DNA of 64,000 nt from UBA6522 sp963664945. GTDB taxonomy: Bacteria > Pseudomonadota > Gammaproteobacteria > Steroidobacterales > Rariloculaceae. The notes beneath the pieces were generated by a model. The model was not told where the DNA came from. It did not search any database and saw nothing but the letters and a program-made list of their open reading frames with translations. How positions within the stretch are numbered: the stretch's first letter is position 1; every line of letters starts with the position of its first letter. Where the stretch lies: NCBI GenBank assembly GCA_963664945.1, contig OY761822.1, forward strand, positions 3,410,001 through 3,474,000, read 5' to 3'. The position numbers and the translations under genes were made by a program. Shown one piece after another: positions 1-8,263 of this stretch.

Positions 1-53
1 TTGTCGGTAGCACGCAGATCTACAGCGGCGGAATCCGTTCATTTCGGAATGCC

Positions 54-99
54 GGTGCCATATCCTGCTGATTCGAACGCATTCGCCGGATATGGCACC
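54..99. repeat. Perfect 12-bp inverted repeat with 22-nt spacer
   Basis: GGTGCCATATCC at 54-65 is exactly complementary to GGATATGGCACC at 88-99. It lies 60-105 bases beyond the stop codon of the minus-strand sulfatase gene. There is no T-run on either side, so a classical intrinsic terminator is not supported. It could be a structured 3' end or a protein-binding dyad for a gene beyond the window edge. No gene is seen in 1-159. Confidence 0.5.
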
Positions 100-159
100 T
101 CAACCCCGCCGCAGTCGTCTCCGCAACGTCGCGATTCATTGTTATTCTTCTCTGGTTGG

Positions 160-1605
160 TCAAGGCCTCACGTCCGGCGCGTTCTCATCCGGCAGCCATT
201 TGCCGAGTTCATTCTTGACCGCCATCATCCCGGGACCGCCCGCGAGATTCACGAACTCGTGCGGGTCGGCAACAAAGTCATAGAGTTCTTCGGACCCGTC
301 CGACCAGCGAATGTAGTGGTAGCGGTCGCCGGTGATGGAATGGTTCCGATGCCCGTTGGTCGTGACCACTGGCCGGTCCCACTCTACGTCGGGGTTCTTG
401 AGCAACGGCATCAGGCTTGTGCCCTCGACGTGTGCGGGCATCGGCAGACCCGCGAGCTCCGTCAGTGTGGGGTAGAGATCGAGCAGCGAGACCGGCGCAT
501 CCGTACTGGTGCCAGGCTGGGTCACGCCCGGCGCCACGATGAACAGCGCCACCCGGGTCGACTCGCGCCATAGCGTCTTCTTCGCGTAGGACGACTTCTC
601 GCCAACGTGGAACCCGTGATCCCCGAAAACGACGACGATCGTGTTGTCGGCTCGCCCGCTTCGGTCGAGCCCGTCGAGCACCCGGCCCAGCATGGCGTCC
701 ACAAAGGTAATGCTGGCAAGATTTCCCTGCACGGCTGCGTGCCACTGATCGTTTGCAAGTACCCACTCATGCAGGAACTGGTTGGTTTGGCCATTGACCG
801 AAGAGCCTTCGATCACGAAGTTTCCCCGCAACGCGGCTTCCGGAACGTCATCGAAGTCGTTTTCCACGATCGGCGGGAGTTTGACGGCATCGATGGGATG
901 CATGTCGAAATACTTGTACGGCACGAACCAGGGTTGATGCGGGCGGCGAAAACCGACCGCATTGAACTGCGGCCCATTGCTCGCCGAGTTCAGGCGCCTT
1001 GCCATCCAGTCGGCCAGTTGGCCGTCCGCGGTCGCTGAATCTTCGGCCACGATAGGGCCCCAATCGAAGGTTGTGCCGCCGAAGTCGTTGCCGTTGGCCG
1101 GCAAACGTCCCGACGGTGTGGCCTCGTTCGGGCGTTCGTGATCGAAAGACGGATAGTATGAATGCCAGGCTGTCCGGTCGTTGTTGTTGCTGTGGAATAT
1201 CTTGCCGGAGCCGACCGCTTCGTAACCCGAGTCCATGAAATAGCCGGGCAGCGTCCGCACGCTGGTGGCGCGCGCGTTTTCCTGCCAGGTGTTCTGATTG
1301 AAGTACACGCCCGTCGTGGACGGCCGCAAGCCCGTTAGCATGGATGTGCGCGAAGCGTTGCAGACGACCGCGGGCGAGTGTGCGTTGGTGAACAGGAGGC
1401 CGCGTTCGGCGAGCCGTTCCATATTGGGTGTGATGGCCTGGGGGTGCCCGTCCAGCGGACTGATCCAGTCGTTCATGTCGTCGATGGCGATGAAGAGGAT
1501 GTCGGGACGATCCGCGGTCTGAGCAATGAGCAGCCCTGGAAGCGTGCTCAGGACAATTGCAAGAAGCAGCGATGGGAAACTGGTGCCGGCAAATCTCGTC
1601 GCCAT
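160..1605 (-). CDS. Secreted sulfatase (iduronate-2-sulfatase-like)
   Basis: 481-residue alkaline-phosphatase-superfamily sulfatase that would hydrolyse a sulfate ester. A Sec signal peptide covers about residues 1-28 (hydrophobic core ending LLIAQ). The metal-binding aspartates are in the IAIDDMNDW segment (residues 40-47). The formylglycine signature is C82-N-A-S-R, the Cys type that needs oxidation by a formylglycine-generating enzyme, which is not in this window. The MNDW segment and overall length resemble choline/iduronate-2-sulfatase-like enzymes, but the substrate cannot be read from sequence. The start is ATG at 1605 with GGAGT about 10 bases upstream. The next gene on the same strand (MBL hydrolase) lies 150 bases upstream, so co-transcription is possible. 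Confidence 0.9.
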   Translation of the reverse strand: MATRFAGTSFPSLLLAIVLSTLPGLLIAQTADRPDILFIAIDDMNDWISPLDGHPQAITPNMERLAERGLLFTNAHSPAVVCNASRTSMLTGLRPSTTGVYFNQNTWQENARATSVRTLPGYFMDSGYEAVGSGKIFHSNNNDRTAWHSYYPSFDHERPNEATPSGRLPANGNDFGGTTFDWGPIVAEDSATADGQLADWMARRLNSASNGPQFNAVGFRRPHQPWFVPYKYFDMHPIDAVKLPPIVENDFDDVPEAALRGNFVIEGSSVNGQTNQFLHEWVLANDQWHAAVQGNLASITFVDAMLGRVLDGLDRSGRADNTIVVVFGDHGFHVGEKSSYAKKTLWRESTRVALFIVAPGVTQPGTSTDAPVSLLDLYPTLTELAGLPMPAHVEGTSLMPLLKNPDVEWDRPVVTTNGHRNHSITGDRYHYIRWSDGSEELYDFVADPHEFVNLAGGPGMMAVKNELGKWLPDENAPDVRP

Positions 1606-1757
1606 TTCCGAAACTCCAGTTGAATGTCCCTGACAGATTCTACATCGACAAGGGCAACCTATAGTTCGCCTGAGTGATTTACTTCATAGTCCCAGGCTAT
1701 GCGGGGCGCAGGAAAATGCATTGCGCCGGCGCTGCGAATCAAGGTCGTCGGACGTCG

Positions 1758-2720
1758 TTATTCGGGTGGCTCGAAGTCGCCGATCGGAAAACCGATGGGA
1801 TAGGCCTCCTGGTAATTTCCAGGGGCATCGTTGTAGTTGGGCTCCCGCCAGCGGTACATGTTGTCCCACATGGAAATGACGTTGGAGTGAAGCCAGGCAT
1901 CGTAGTTTTCGTAGTCGGAGAAATCCTCCATCGTGACTCTCTCGAGAATCTCCTCGATCGTCGCGCCATTTACCAACTCCGCCAGCACCCGTTCCCGGAG
2001 AGCGGTCAAATAGTCGCGGAAATATAGGAAGCCCTGTTGCGTGGTCGGCCCCATGTGTCCCGGCACGACGATATCGACATCGTCCAGCTTGGATAACGCA
2101 CCCAGCGTTTCGATCAGGTTTTCCACATGGGAATCACGAAAGTCGGGCATTACGAGCGCTCTCCCGGTCCCTCCCCATGCCAGATCGGGCGCGATCAGTA
2201 TGCGTTCCTCGGGAATGTGAATCTGGATGAGGTTGTTGCTGTGCGTGTGACCGAAGTAGTAGAGGTACAGCGTCTTTCCGCCAAGGTGAATCTCCATCTC
2301 CTGCTCGAATACGACGTCCGGCACCGAGGTATTGCGGCCTTCTCTGACGATATGCTTGCGCGCATTCGTATGCGATACGGTGATGGCGGTGTCTTCAAAG
2401 ATCTGCAGCCCGCAAATGTGGTCCTCGTGATCATGGCTCAGGATGACGTACTTGACCGGCACGTCGTAACGCCGGTCCAGTTCGGACTTGAGCCACACCG
2501 GATTTCCCTGGCCGCGGCAGGTGGCGTCAATGACAATGAGTCCTTCGTCCGTTACGACAACGGAGGTGTTCGCGGCCCCGGGCCGATGCACCACGCGAAA
2601 CACACTGTCGGTGAGCTGTTCGAGCCGAGGGCTCCCGTCGTCCGGGGCCTGCGCTGCCAGGGACTGGCAAATCGCCGCCGTCAGGAACGCCAATCCGATT
2701 CCAGGCATCATTTGTCTCAT
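1758..2720 (-). CDS. Secreted metallo-beta-lactamase-fold hydrolase
   Basis: 320-residue MBL-superfamily protein with a signal peptide (about residues 1-24, ending SLAAQA). The zinc motif H96-D-H98-E-D100-H101 is intact. Downstream ligands are also recognisable: GHTHSNN, the APDLAWGG aspartate and VPGHMGPT. It is therefore probably an active di-metal hydrolase. The SoxH/quinoprotein-relay-like layout is compatible with a lactonase or a detoxifying hydrolase, and the substrate is unknown. The start is placed at ATG 2720, with AGGAG 6 bases upstream. An upstream in-frame TTG at 2750 would put a hydrophilic tail before the signal peptide. It lies upstream of a sulfatase on the same strand and is divergent from the small membrane protein/YeiH pair. 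Confidence 0.85.
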   Translation of the reverse strand: MRQMMPGIGLAFLTAAICQSLAAQAPDDGSPRLEQLTDSVFRVVHRPGAANTSVVVTDEGLIVIDATCRGQGNPVWLKSELDRRYDVPVKYVILSHDHEDHICGLQIFEDTAITVSHTNARKHIVREGRNTSVPDVVFEQEMEIHLGGKTLYLYYFGHTHSNNLIQIHIPEERILIAPDLAWGGTGRALVMPDFRDSHVENLIETLGALSKLDDVDIVVPGHMGPTTQQGFLYFRDYLTALRERVLAELVNGATIEEILERVTMEDFSDYENYDAWLHSNVISMWDNMYRWREPNYNDAPGNYQEAYPIGFPIGDFEPPE

Positions 2721-2934
2721 TTGGTTCTCCTGGCTATCGCCGCCATTCAAGGAAGTTACCGAACCGACATATTACGGGGTAATCGGCGCCTGCCAACGGC
2801 GCTGGGCAAAAATATCGATCCGGTCACGGTCACGTTCGCCTGGTTCGCCGCAGCAGAAAATGGAAGCCCTTCCCGATTTGCATTGCCACTCGTGTGCGAT
2901 AGAGTGGCGGCCAGACCCATGATGGAGGTAAACC

Positions 2935-3123
2935 ATGGCCCAGCCCGACGCGCCGCAGGAACAGCAGGCGTCTGATGCACGGGACGTCTCGGAGAAGGCG
3001 TTCTCCTCTGAAAAACGCGAGGATATCTGGGCTCTCATCATCGCCATGGGCATTCTTCTCCTCAGCGTGGTGTTTCCCGCCCAAATCCATCACTTTTTCA
3101 GCTCGATGCTGTACCTGTTCTGA
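2935..3123 (+). CDS. Small single-pass membrane protein upstream of YeiH-type transporter
   Basis: 62-residue protein: a charged, Gln/Glu/Asp-rich N-terminal half followed by one hydrophobic segment (about residues 31-50, IWALIIAMGILLLSVVF) and a short tail containing QIHHFFSS. A GGAGG ribosome-binding site lies 7 bases before ATG 2935. It is followed after 92 bases by the putative sulfate exporter. The tight pairing suggests an accessory subunit or small regulator of that transporter, which is inference only. No family is recognised. Confidence 0.7.
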   Translation: MAQPDAPQEQQASDARDVSEKAFSSEKREDIWALIIAMGILLLSVVFPAQIHHFFSSMLYLF

Positions 3124-3215
3124 CCGGTGCCAGATCCAACTGAACCATTCGGAACCAGCACTGGACCGGCGCTGCCTGGCTCCATCAATCCAGTGCTCGC
3201 AAACGTGAGGCCATT

Positions 3216-4340
3216 GTGACGAGACTCAAATATCTTTTCGTTCCCGACTGGGGCAGGTTTGTTCCGGGATTCCTGTTTTGCGTCGCCTTTGCCTACCTCG
3301 GCAGGAACCTGGATCGGTTCGTTCGCAGCTATCACGAGGCCGGCGAAGCCTGGGCCACCTTTCTCTGGGAAAGCGCGCAATTGAACTACGTGGTGATCCT
3401 GCTGTTGGGCGGAATCCTGATACGCAACACGCTGCCGATGCCGAAGGTGCTGCTTCCCGGCATCGGCGCTGCCCGCCCGATCATCAAGCCCGGCATCATC
3501 ATCCTGGGGGTTCACTACGTCTGGTCCGACGTGGTCAGGGTAGGGGGCCTGGGTCTTGCTCTGACGGTTGTTTTCATCTTCGGGACCGCCATTATCGTCA
3601 TGTGGTGGTGCAAGAGATGGGGCGTCTCCGATGGCCTGGGGGGCATCATGGGCGCCGGAACCGGCGTGTGCGGCGTCTCCGCAATCATTGCCACCTCACC
3701 CGTGGTGAAGGCGAATCCGCTGGAAATGGCCTATGCCATCGGTACGGTTCTGTTGTTTGGCACGCTCATGCTGTTCACGATGCCCTACATCGGCACCGGC
3801 ATCGGTTTGTCGGAGTCGCAGTTCGGCGCCTGGTCCGCCGTTGCGATCCTCAATACGGCGCAACTGGTGGCGGCGGCGGAGTGGTACGGGCCCGAGTCCC
3901 TGAATACCGCGGTGCTGATCAACGTGGCCCGCATCATGTTTCTGCCCCTGGTGGTGCTGTTCGCGCTCTGGTTCTACATCCTGCGCACCGGAGAGCAGGA
4001 GCCGGGCCATGAGATCGGCAAGTGGCAACTGGTGAAGGACAAGTTCCCGATCTTTATCCTGGGATTCTTCCTGCTGGTACTGCTGAACAGCCTGAATCTC
4101 CCGGCACTGGGGGGACCCGGAATCGCCGGCTCACCCTTCTGGGCCATGAACGCGGTCTATACGTGGTGTTTCGCCATCGGGTTTGCCGGTATCGGGCTTT
4201 CCATTTCCATCGACGACATGAAGAAGGCCGGCGGCACGGCCTTCACTATCGGCATGTCCGCATCGCTGGTGAAGATGATTTTGGGCCTCGGCGCAGTGGT
4301 GCTCATCGGTAGCCAACTGCTGCGGGTGACCGGAGGTTGA
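3216..4340 (+). CDS. YeiH/UPF0324-family putative sulfate exporter
   Basis: 374-residue polytopic inner-membrane protein with roughly 10-11 hydrophobic segments. Glycine-rich motifs typical of the family are seen, such as GGIMGAGTGVCGVSAI (about residues 144-159) and the C-terminal GIGLSISIDDMKKAG. PGIGAARPIIKPGIII is also family-like. Members are annotated as putative sulfate exporters because of TauZ-type genes in organosulfonate clusters; direct transport proof for most is lacking. The start is GTG 3216. A universal stress protein gene follows 12 bases after the stop, so the three genes from 2935 to 4871 look like one operon. Five sulfatases in the same window make sulfate a plausible substrate. 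Confidence 0.82.
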   Translation: MTRLKYLFVPDWGRFVPGFLFCVAFAYLGRNLDRFVRSYHEAGEAWATFLWESAQLNYVVILLLGGILIRNTLPMPKVLLPGIGAARPIIKPGIIILGVHYVWSDVVRVGGLGLALTVVFIFGTAIIVMWWCKRWGVSDGLGGIMGAGTGVCGVSAIIATSPVVKANPLEMAYAIGTVLLFGTLMLFTMPYIGTGIGLSESQFGAWSAVAILNTAQLVAAAEWYGPESLNTAVLINVARIMFLPLVVLFALWFYILRTGEQEPGHEIGKWQLVKDKFPIFILGFFLLVLLNSLNLPALGGPGIAGSPFWAMNAVYTWCFAIGFAGIGLSISIDDMKKAGGTAFTIGMSASLVKMILGLGAVVLIGSQLLRVTGG

Positions 4341-4352
4341 TGGGGCAGCGCC

Positions 4353-4871
4353 GTGAAGGTACTTGTCTGTATAGATGGCGAGCCGCACACCACGCGTGCC
4401 ATCGAACACGCGATTTCCCTGGGCTTGTCACGGCCGGCTGAAGTCACCGCCCTGCACGTCGTCGACCCCTGGCTGAAGCAGTTCTACAACGAAATCTACG
4501 CCCAGGGGCGAAAACAGTACCTGGAATACGTGGATGCGTGCTTGCAGGAGAATGCGGAGCGGGTGCGCAAGGGCTTTGGCGAGATGTGCCTGGCGAAAGG
4601 CTTGAGAGCCGGTTTCAGGTTCAGGTACGGAGAACCGGCCACGGAAATCCTGGCGGAAGTGCGTCGATCTGCCCCGGACCTGCTCATCACCGGGAGCAAG
4701 CCTTTGACCGCATGGGGCAGGTTCCGGTCCCGGAACCTGCCGCGACGCCTGAGCAAAAGGGTAGGCCGCAAGACCTCCTTGATTTCGATAAAGGCCTCCG
4801 AGAATTCAATAGAGGCTACCGAGCCTCAAAAAGTGGATTGGCTGCTCGATCAATCCACCGCGAAACAGTAG
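4353..4871 (+). CDS. Universal stress protein (UspA family)
   Basis: 172-residue single-domain Usp protein. The N-terminal strand MKVLVCIDGEPHT and the later GEPATEILAEVRRSAPDLLITGSK segment match the Usp alpha/beta fold and its nucleotide-binding region, although the classic G-2x-G-9x-G(S/T) motif is only partly kept (ITGSKPLTAWGRFRSRNLPRRL). GTG start at 4353, 12 bases after the transporter gene. Usp proteins are often co-encoded with transporters, where they may tune activity by nucleotide binding. Its 3' end overlaps the convergent lectin-like gene by 22 bases (4850-4871). Confidence 0.85.
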   Translation: MKVLVCIDGEPHTTRAIEHAISLGLSRPAEVTALHVVDPWLKQFYNEIYAQGRKQYLEYVDACLQENAERVRKGFGEMCLAKGLRAGFRFRYGEPATEILAEVRRSAPDLLITGSKPLTAWGRFRSRNLPRRLSKRVGRKTSLISIKASENSIEATEPQKVDWLLDQSTAKQ

Positions 4872-5554
4872 AACAACCCGGCGCCGTTCCAGCTTGCAAA
4901 GTCCTCCTGGCTGCAGCCTGTGGTGGCGTGGGACGAGTTCCATGACTGGTTGCCGTATCCGATACGGTCGGAATGACCGACCTGAGCAGCCCCTTCATCG
5001 TTGCTGGTCCAGTTGTTGCAAGTGCGGTCCTCCGTGCCGGTAAAGGCCCGGCCATCCGGACGGGTACCGGTCAACATGTCGTGAAGATTGGGCAGCGGGT
5101 CGCCGACACCGTTGATCTCGTCGCCTTTCTCCGTGAGCGCAAAGGCCTTGAACATGTTGGCGCCGCGCTGTGCTTCAACGAGGGTGTCACCGTGAATCTC
5201 GGACGTCTTGATCGGTCGGCGGAGGACGCCCCTGGGGTGGTACCAGGGACCGTCCCCGATCCGATCGCGGGCGTTGATGGCCGGCTTACCGGGTCGGGCC
5301 TGGGTGCTCAGATAGGCTCGCCAGGTACGATGGCCTGCGCCGGCATTTGTCGCCAGCCGTTGGCAGTGCGCGTCCGCGCCTTCCAGGCCACCCAGGTTGC
5401 CACCATCCCCGATCGGCTCGCTGGTCACGAAGAACGACATGAGTTCCGACGGGACGAAAATTCTGGGGGCATGATGTCCCACGCCCTGAGCCAACGCCGT
5501 AACTGTGACCAGGAATGGGACGAGCAGTGTGATTGAAACTACGATCCTTCTCAT
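4850..5554 (-). CDS. Secreted DUF1554/C-type-lectin-like protein (paralogue 2)
   Basis: 234-residue exported protein with a signal peptide (residues 1-23, ending ALAQG). The domain begins FFVTSEPIGDGGNLGGLEGA and contains ADAHCQ, WRAYLST, NARDRIGDGPW, a CNNWTSN motif and a terminal YYCFAV-like segment (FYCFAVD). This is the arrangement of DUF1554 and related lectin-like beta domains, with conserved Cys pairs that could form disulfides. It is a clear paralogue of the upstream gene, and its ATG overlaps that gene's TGA (ATGA), indicating translational coupling. AGGAGAAGG precedes the ATG. Ligand binding (glycan or matrix) is inference from the fold family. The 3' end overlaps the convergent usp gene by 22 bases. 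Confidence 0.75.
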   Translation of the reverse strand: MRRIVVSITLLVPFLVTVTALAQGVGHHAPRIFVPSELMSFFVTSEPIGDGGNLGGLEGADAHCQRLATNAGAGHRTWRAYLSTQARPGKPAINARDRIGDGPWYHPRGVLRRPIKTSEIHGDTLVEAQRGANMFKAFALTEKGDEINGVGDPLPNLHDMLTGTRPDGRAFTGTEDRTCNNWTSNDEGAAQVGHSDRIGYGNQSWNSSHATTGCSQEDFASWNGAGLFYCFAVD

Positions 5555-6333
5555 TGGCCTTCTCCTGTCACGGCGAAGCAGTAGTATTGGCCGATGCCGT
5601 GGGTTCTCGGCAGGGCCTCCTGGCTGCAGCCGCGAGTACCGTGGGATGAATTCCAGGAGCCGTTACCGCCGCCCTCCCGGTCGGGAAAGCCGATCTGTGC
5701 GTTCGGCCGCCCAGGTCCGCCGGTCAGCCCGGGTGCGTCCTCCTCGGGGTCCTCGTTGCTGGTCCAGCTATTGCAGGTGTAATCGATGCCCGGTGGAAAT
5801 GCCCGACCATCGGGTTGGGAGCCCGTCAGCACCTCGTGGCGATTGGAATAAGGTGTGTTCTTGACGTACTCCCAATCGTTGTCCCTGGGATCGAGAAAAT
5901 CGTACAGGCCGGGCACGATGGCCCCTTTCTCGGTGAGTCCAGTCTGCTTGTGCAGGTTGTTGCCCATTCGGGCGAGCTCAATGGTGTCGCCATGGAGATG
6001 GGCAAGACTGCTGGCGATCATGACGCCGTTGAAGTTGTGCCATGGCCCTTGACCGATGCGATCACGGGCATTGACAGCCGGCTCGCCGGGCCGCTCCTGC
6101 GTACTGAGGTAGGCCCGCCAGATAAAGTCGCCCGCACCAACGGCCGTAGCCAGCGTTTGGCAGTGTGCGTCCGCGCCTTCCAGTCCGCCCAGGTTGCCGC
6201 CATCTCCAATTGGCTCACTGGTCACGAAGAAGGTCATTGGATGCCCTCCCGGCATACCGTGCTGTGCTGTCGCCACGGGCGCGGCCAGGACAGCAAGAAT
6301 CAGGCTGGTTACAAGTACTCGCGGCGTTGACAT
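5551..6333 (-). CDS. Secreted DUF1554/C-type-lectin-like protein (paralogue 1)
   Basis: 260-residue exported protein, first gene of a two-gene unit with the gene above. Signal peptide residues 1-23 (ending PVATAQ). It carries the same framework: TFFVTSEPIGDGGNLGG, ADAHCQTLA, WRAYLSTQERPG, NARDRIGQGPW, CNSWTSN, GSWNSSHGTRGCSQE and YYCFAV. It differs by a roughly 20-residue Gly/Pro/Glu insert before the last motif. The start is placed at ATG 6333 because GGAGGGAATC precedes it; an ATG 12 bases further up lies inside that ribosome-binding site. It is divergent from the sulfatase at 6593. Confidence 0.77.
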   Translation of the reverse strand: MSTPRVLVTSLILAVLAAPVATAQHGMPGGHPMTFFVTSEPIGDGGNLGGLEGADAHCQTLATAVGAGDFIWRAYLSTQERPGEPAVNARDRIGQGPWHNFNGVMIASSLAHLHGDTIELARMGNNLHKQTGLTEKGAIVPGLYDFLDPRDNDWEYVKNTPYSNRHEVLTGSQPDGRAFPPGIDYTCNSWTSNEDPEEDAPGLTGGPGRPNAQIGFPDREGGGNGSWNSSHGTRGCSQEALPRTHGIGQYYCFAVTGEGQ

Positions 6334-6383
6334 GATTCCCTCCATTTCAGTCTTCTTGTTTGATTTATACCTGACTTTGATCC

Positions 6384-6400
6384 TGGCGCATATAGCGCCA
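6384..6400. promoter_or_regulatory. Dyad TGGCGC-N5-GCGCCA in divergent intergenic region
   Basis: Perfect 6-bp arms around ATATA, in the 259-base gap between the lectin-like pair (minus) and the sulfatase at 6593 (plus). A TATAAA-like -10 for the minus-strand genes lies just beside it, at about 6366-6371. An operator for a dimeric regulator is plausible. No regulator gene is adjacent. Confidence 0.35.
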
Positions 6401-6592
6401 AACCTTCAAATCAGATGGTGGTTCGGATCGCGTGATTTTCCCTGCATTGCCTGTCGGTCGCCTCCCGGCCATGTTTGTGCGGACCCGCCACCACTTGTCA
6501 GCCTCGAAATGCCATTGACGATACGGCGGTGCGTAGCCCCGTTCGATGAACGGTGATACTGTCTAAATTAGAATTTGAACCAGGGGTAGCCG

Positions 6593-8254
6593 ATGAGAAA
6601 TTGGGCCAGGATTGCGGTTCTGGGCACGCTTGCCGGGCTTCAGGCGTGTTCGCCGGACGCTCAGGCACCGGCACAATCGTCGGGCGGGGAGGGTGCAGTG
6701 GAGGCAGGTGCGCAGCCCGAACAGGCCGCAAGAGCCCCCAACATCCTTTACATCGTCGCCGACGACCTCGGTTACACCGACACCGGCCCCTTCGGCAGCG
6801 AAATCCCCACCCCGAATCTCGACGAACTCGCGTTCGCCGGCGTGCGGCTGACCAACTTTCATACCGACAGCGGATGTCAGCAGACCCGGGTCATGCTCAT
6901 GGCCAGCCAGGGGTCGGGAGCCGCGCTGCAGTTGATCGGCAATCCCATGTCGGGTCGGCGCGGCAACCTGTTGCGCCGCGACTGGGCGATTCTGCCGGAG
7001 CTGTTGCAGGACGCCGGTTACACGACTTTCATGACGGGCAAGTGGGATCTTGGAGCGGACGAGGGCTACACGCCGGCAACCCGGGGATTCGACCGCTCCT
7101 TCGTTCTGGTGGATGCGTCTGCAAGCCACTTTGCGGAGCTGTTCTGGGAGGACCCGATGCCGTACGAGGATGATGGTGTCCCGCTGCGCATCGATCAACT
7201 GCCCGAGGATTTCTATGCCACCGGGTATTACACAGACAGGATGCTCGAGTTCCTGAAGTCCCACGACGGCGAGACGCCCTGGTTTGCCTACGTGCCCTAT
7301 ACGACGCCCCACTGGCCGTTGCAGTTGCCGGATGACTGGCTGGATCGCCACGCGGGACGCTACGACGAGGGCTACGATGTGCTGCGCGCGGAACGCTATG
7401 CACGGGCCAGCGAACTCGGCGTCATTCCGGAAGGTGGCGACCTGGCCTTGTTCGAGCCGACGGCGCCGCCATGGTCCGATCTCGACCCGGTAATGCAGCG
7501 GCGCCAGGCCCGTGCCTACGAGATCTACGCGGGCATGGTGGAGTACATGGACATGAGCGTGGGCCGGCTTGTCGATTACCTTCGCCAGAGCGGTCAACTG
7601 GAGAACACGGTTGTGATGTTCTCTTCGGATCATGGCGCCTCATCCGGAGATGCCGGCCTGGTCGAAGGGGTGAATCCCAGGGGAATTCCCAACCGGGATA
7701 ACCGCCTGGAGAACTTCGGGCGCCCCGGCTCTTTTATCGGCAACGGGCCGGGTTTTGCGGAAGCGGGTTCGGCGCCGTTTCGGGGCCACAAGGGAACGCG
7801 CCGGGAGGGCGGGTTGCGGGCGGCTGCCTTCATCCGTTACCCGTCGGCCATTCCCGCGGGCGAGGTCAACGGAACCTTCATGACCATCATGGACGTGCTG
7901 CCGACATTTCTCGAAATTGCCGGTAGCGAGCACCCGGGAGCATCAACGTACAAGGGACGTGAAATCAAGGGGATCGTCGGTCGCTCGTGCTGGCCCCACT
8001 TTACGGGGCAGTCCGCGACGGTTCATTTGCCGGGCGACACGGCAGGATGGGAATCGGACGGTTCCGGCGCGCTGATACGAGGCGACTACAAGCTCTTCAG
8101 CGATATCGACGGAAATGGCGAGGTTACGCCATGGGAGCTGTACAACATCGCCGAAGATCCCGGAGAACGGCGCAATCTGGCCGCCGATCATTCGGAACTG
8201 GTGGCCGAGCTTGCGGCGGAATGGGAGGCGAACTGGAGCCGGCCTTCCGAGTAG
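6593..8254 (+). CDS. Lipoprotein arylsulfatase-type sulfatase with atypical CQQTR signature
   Basis: 553-residue sulfatase. The N-terminus is a lipoprotein signal with lipobox LQAC (Cys19), followed by a Gln/Ala/Gly-rich linker to about residue 45. The catalytic domain starts at NILYIVADDLGYTDTG. The expected formylglycine cysteine is C95 in C-Q-Q-T-R; the third position is normally Pro or Ala. TTPHWPLQLPDDW, FSSDHGASSGDAG and the C-terminal ELYNIAEDPGERRNL match the family. A good AGGGG ribosome-binding site precedes ATG 6593. The gene is followed after 9 bases by a DUF6152 protein gene and forms a unit with it. Closest relative in the window is the sulfatase at 15056. Confidence 0.9.
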   Translation: MRNWARIAVLGTLAGLQACSPDAQAPAQSSGGEGAVEAGAQPEQAARAPNILYIVADDLGYTDTGPFGSEIPTPNLDELAFAGVRLTNFHTDSGCQQTRVMLMASQGSGAALQLIGNPMSGRRGNLLRRDWAILPELLQDAGYTTFMTGKWDLGADEGYTPATRGFDRSFVLVDASASHFAELFWEDPMPYEDDGVPLRIDQLPEDFYATGYYTDRMLEFLKSHDGETPWFAYVPYTTPHWPLQLPDDWLDRHAGRYDEGYDVLRAERYARASELGVIPEGGDLALFEPTAPPWSDLDPVMQRRQARAYEIYAGMVEYMDMSVGRLVDYLRQSGQLENTVVMFSSDHGASSGDAGLVEGVNPRGIPNRDNRLENFGRPGSFIGNGPGFAEAGSAPFRGHKGTRREGGLRAAAFIRYPSAIPAGEVNGTFMTIMDVLPTFLEIAGSEHPGASTYKGREIKGIVGRSCWPHFTGQSATVHLPGDTAGWESDGSGALIRGDYKLFSDIDGNGEVTPWELYNIAEDPGERRNLAADHSELVAELAAEWEANWSRPSE

Positions 8255-8263
8255 GGGAAACCC

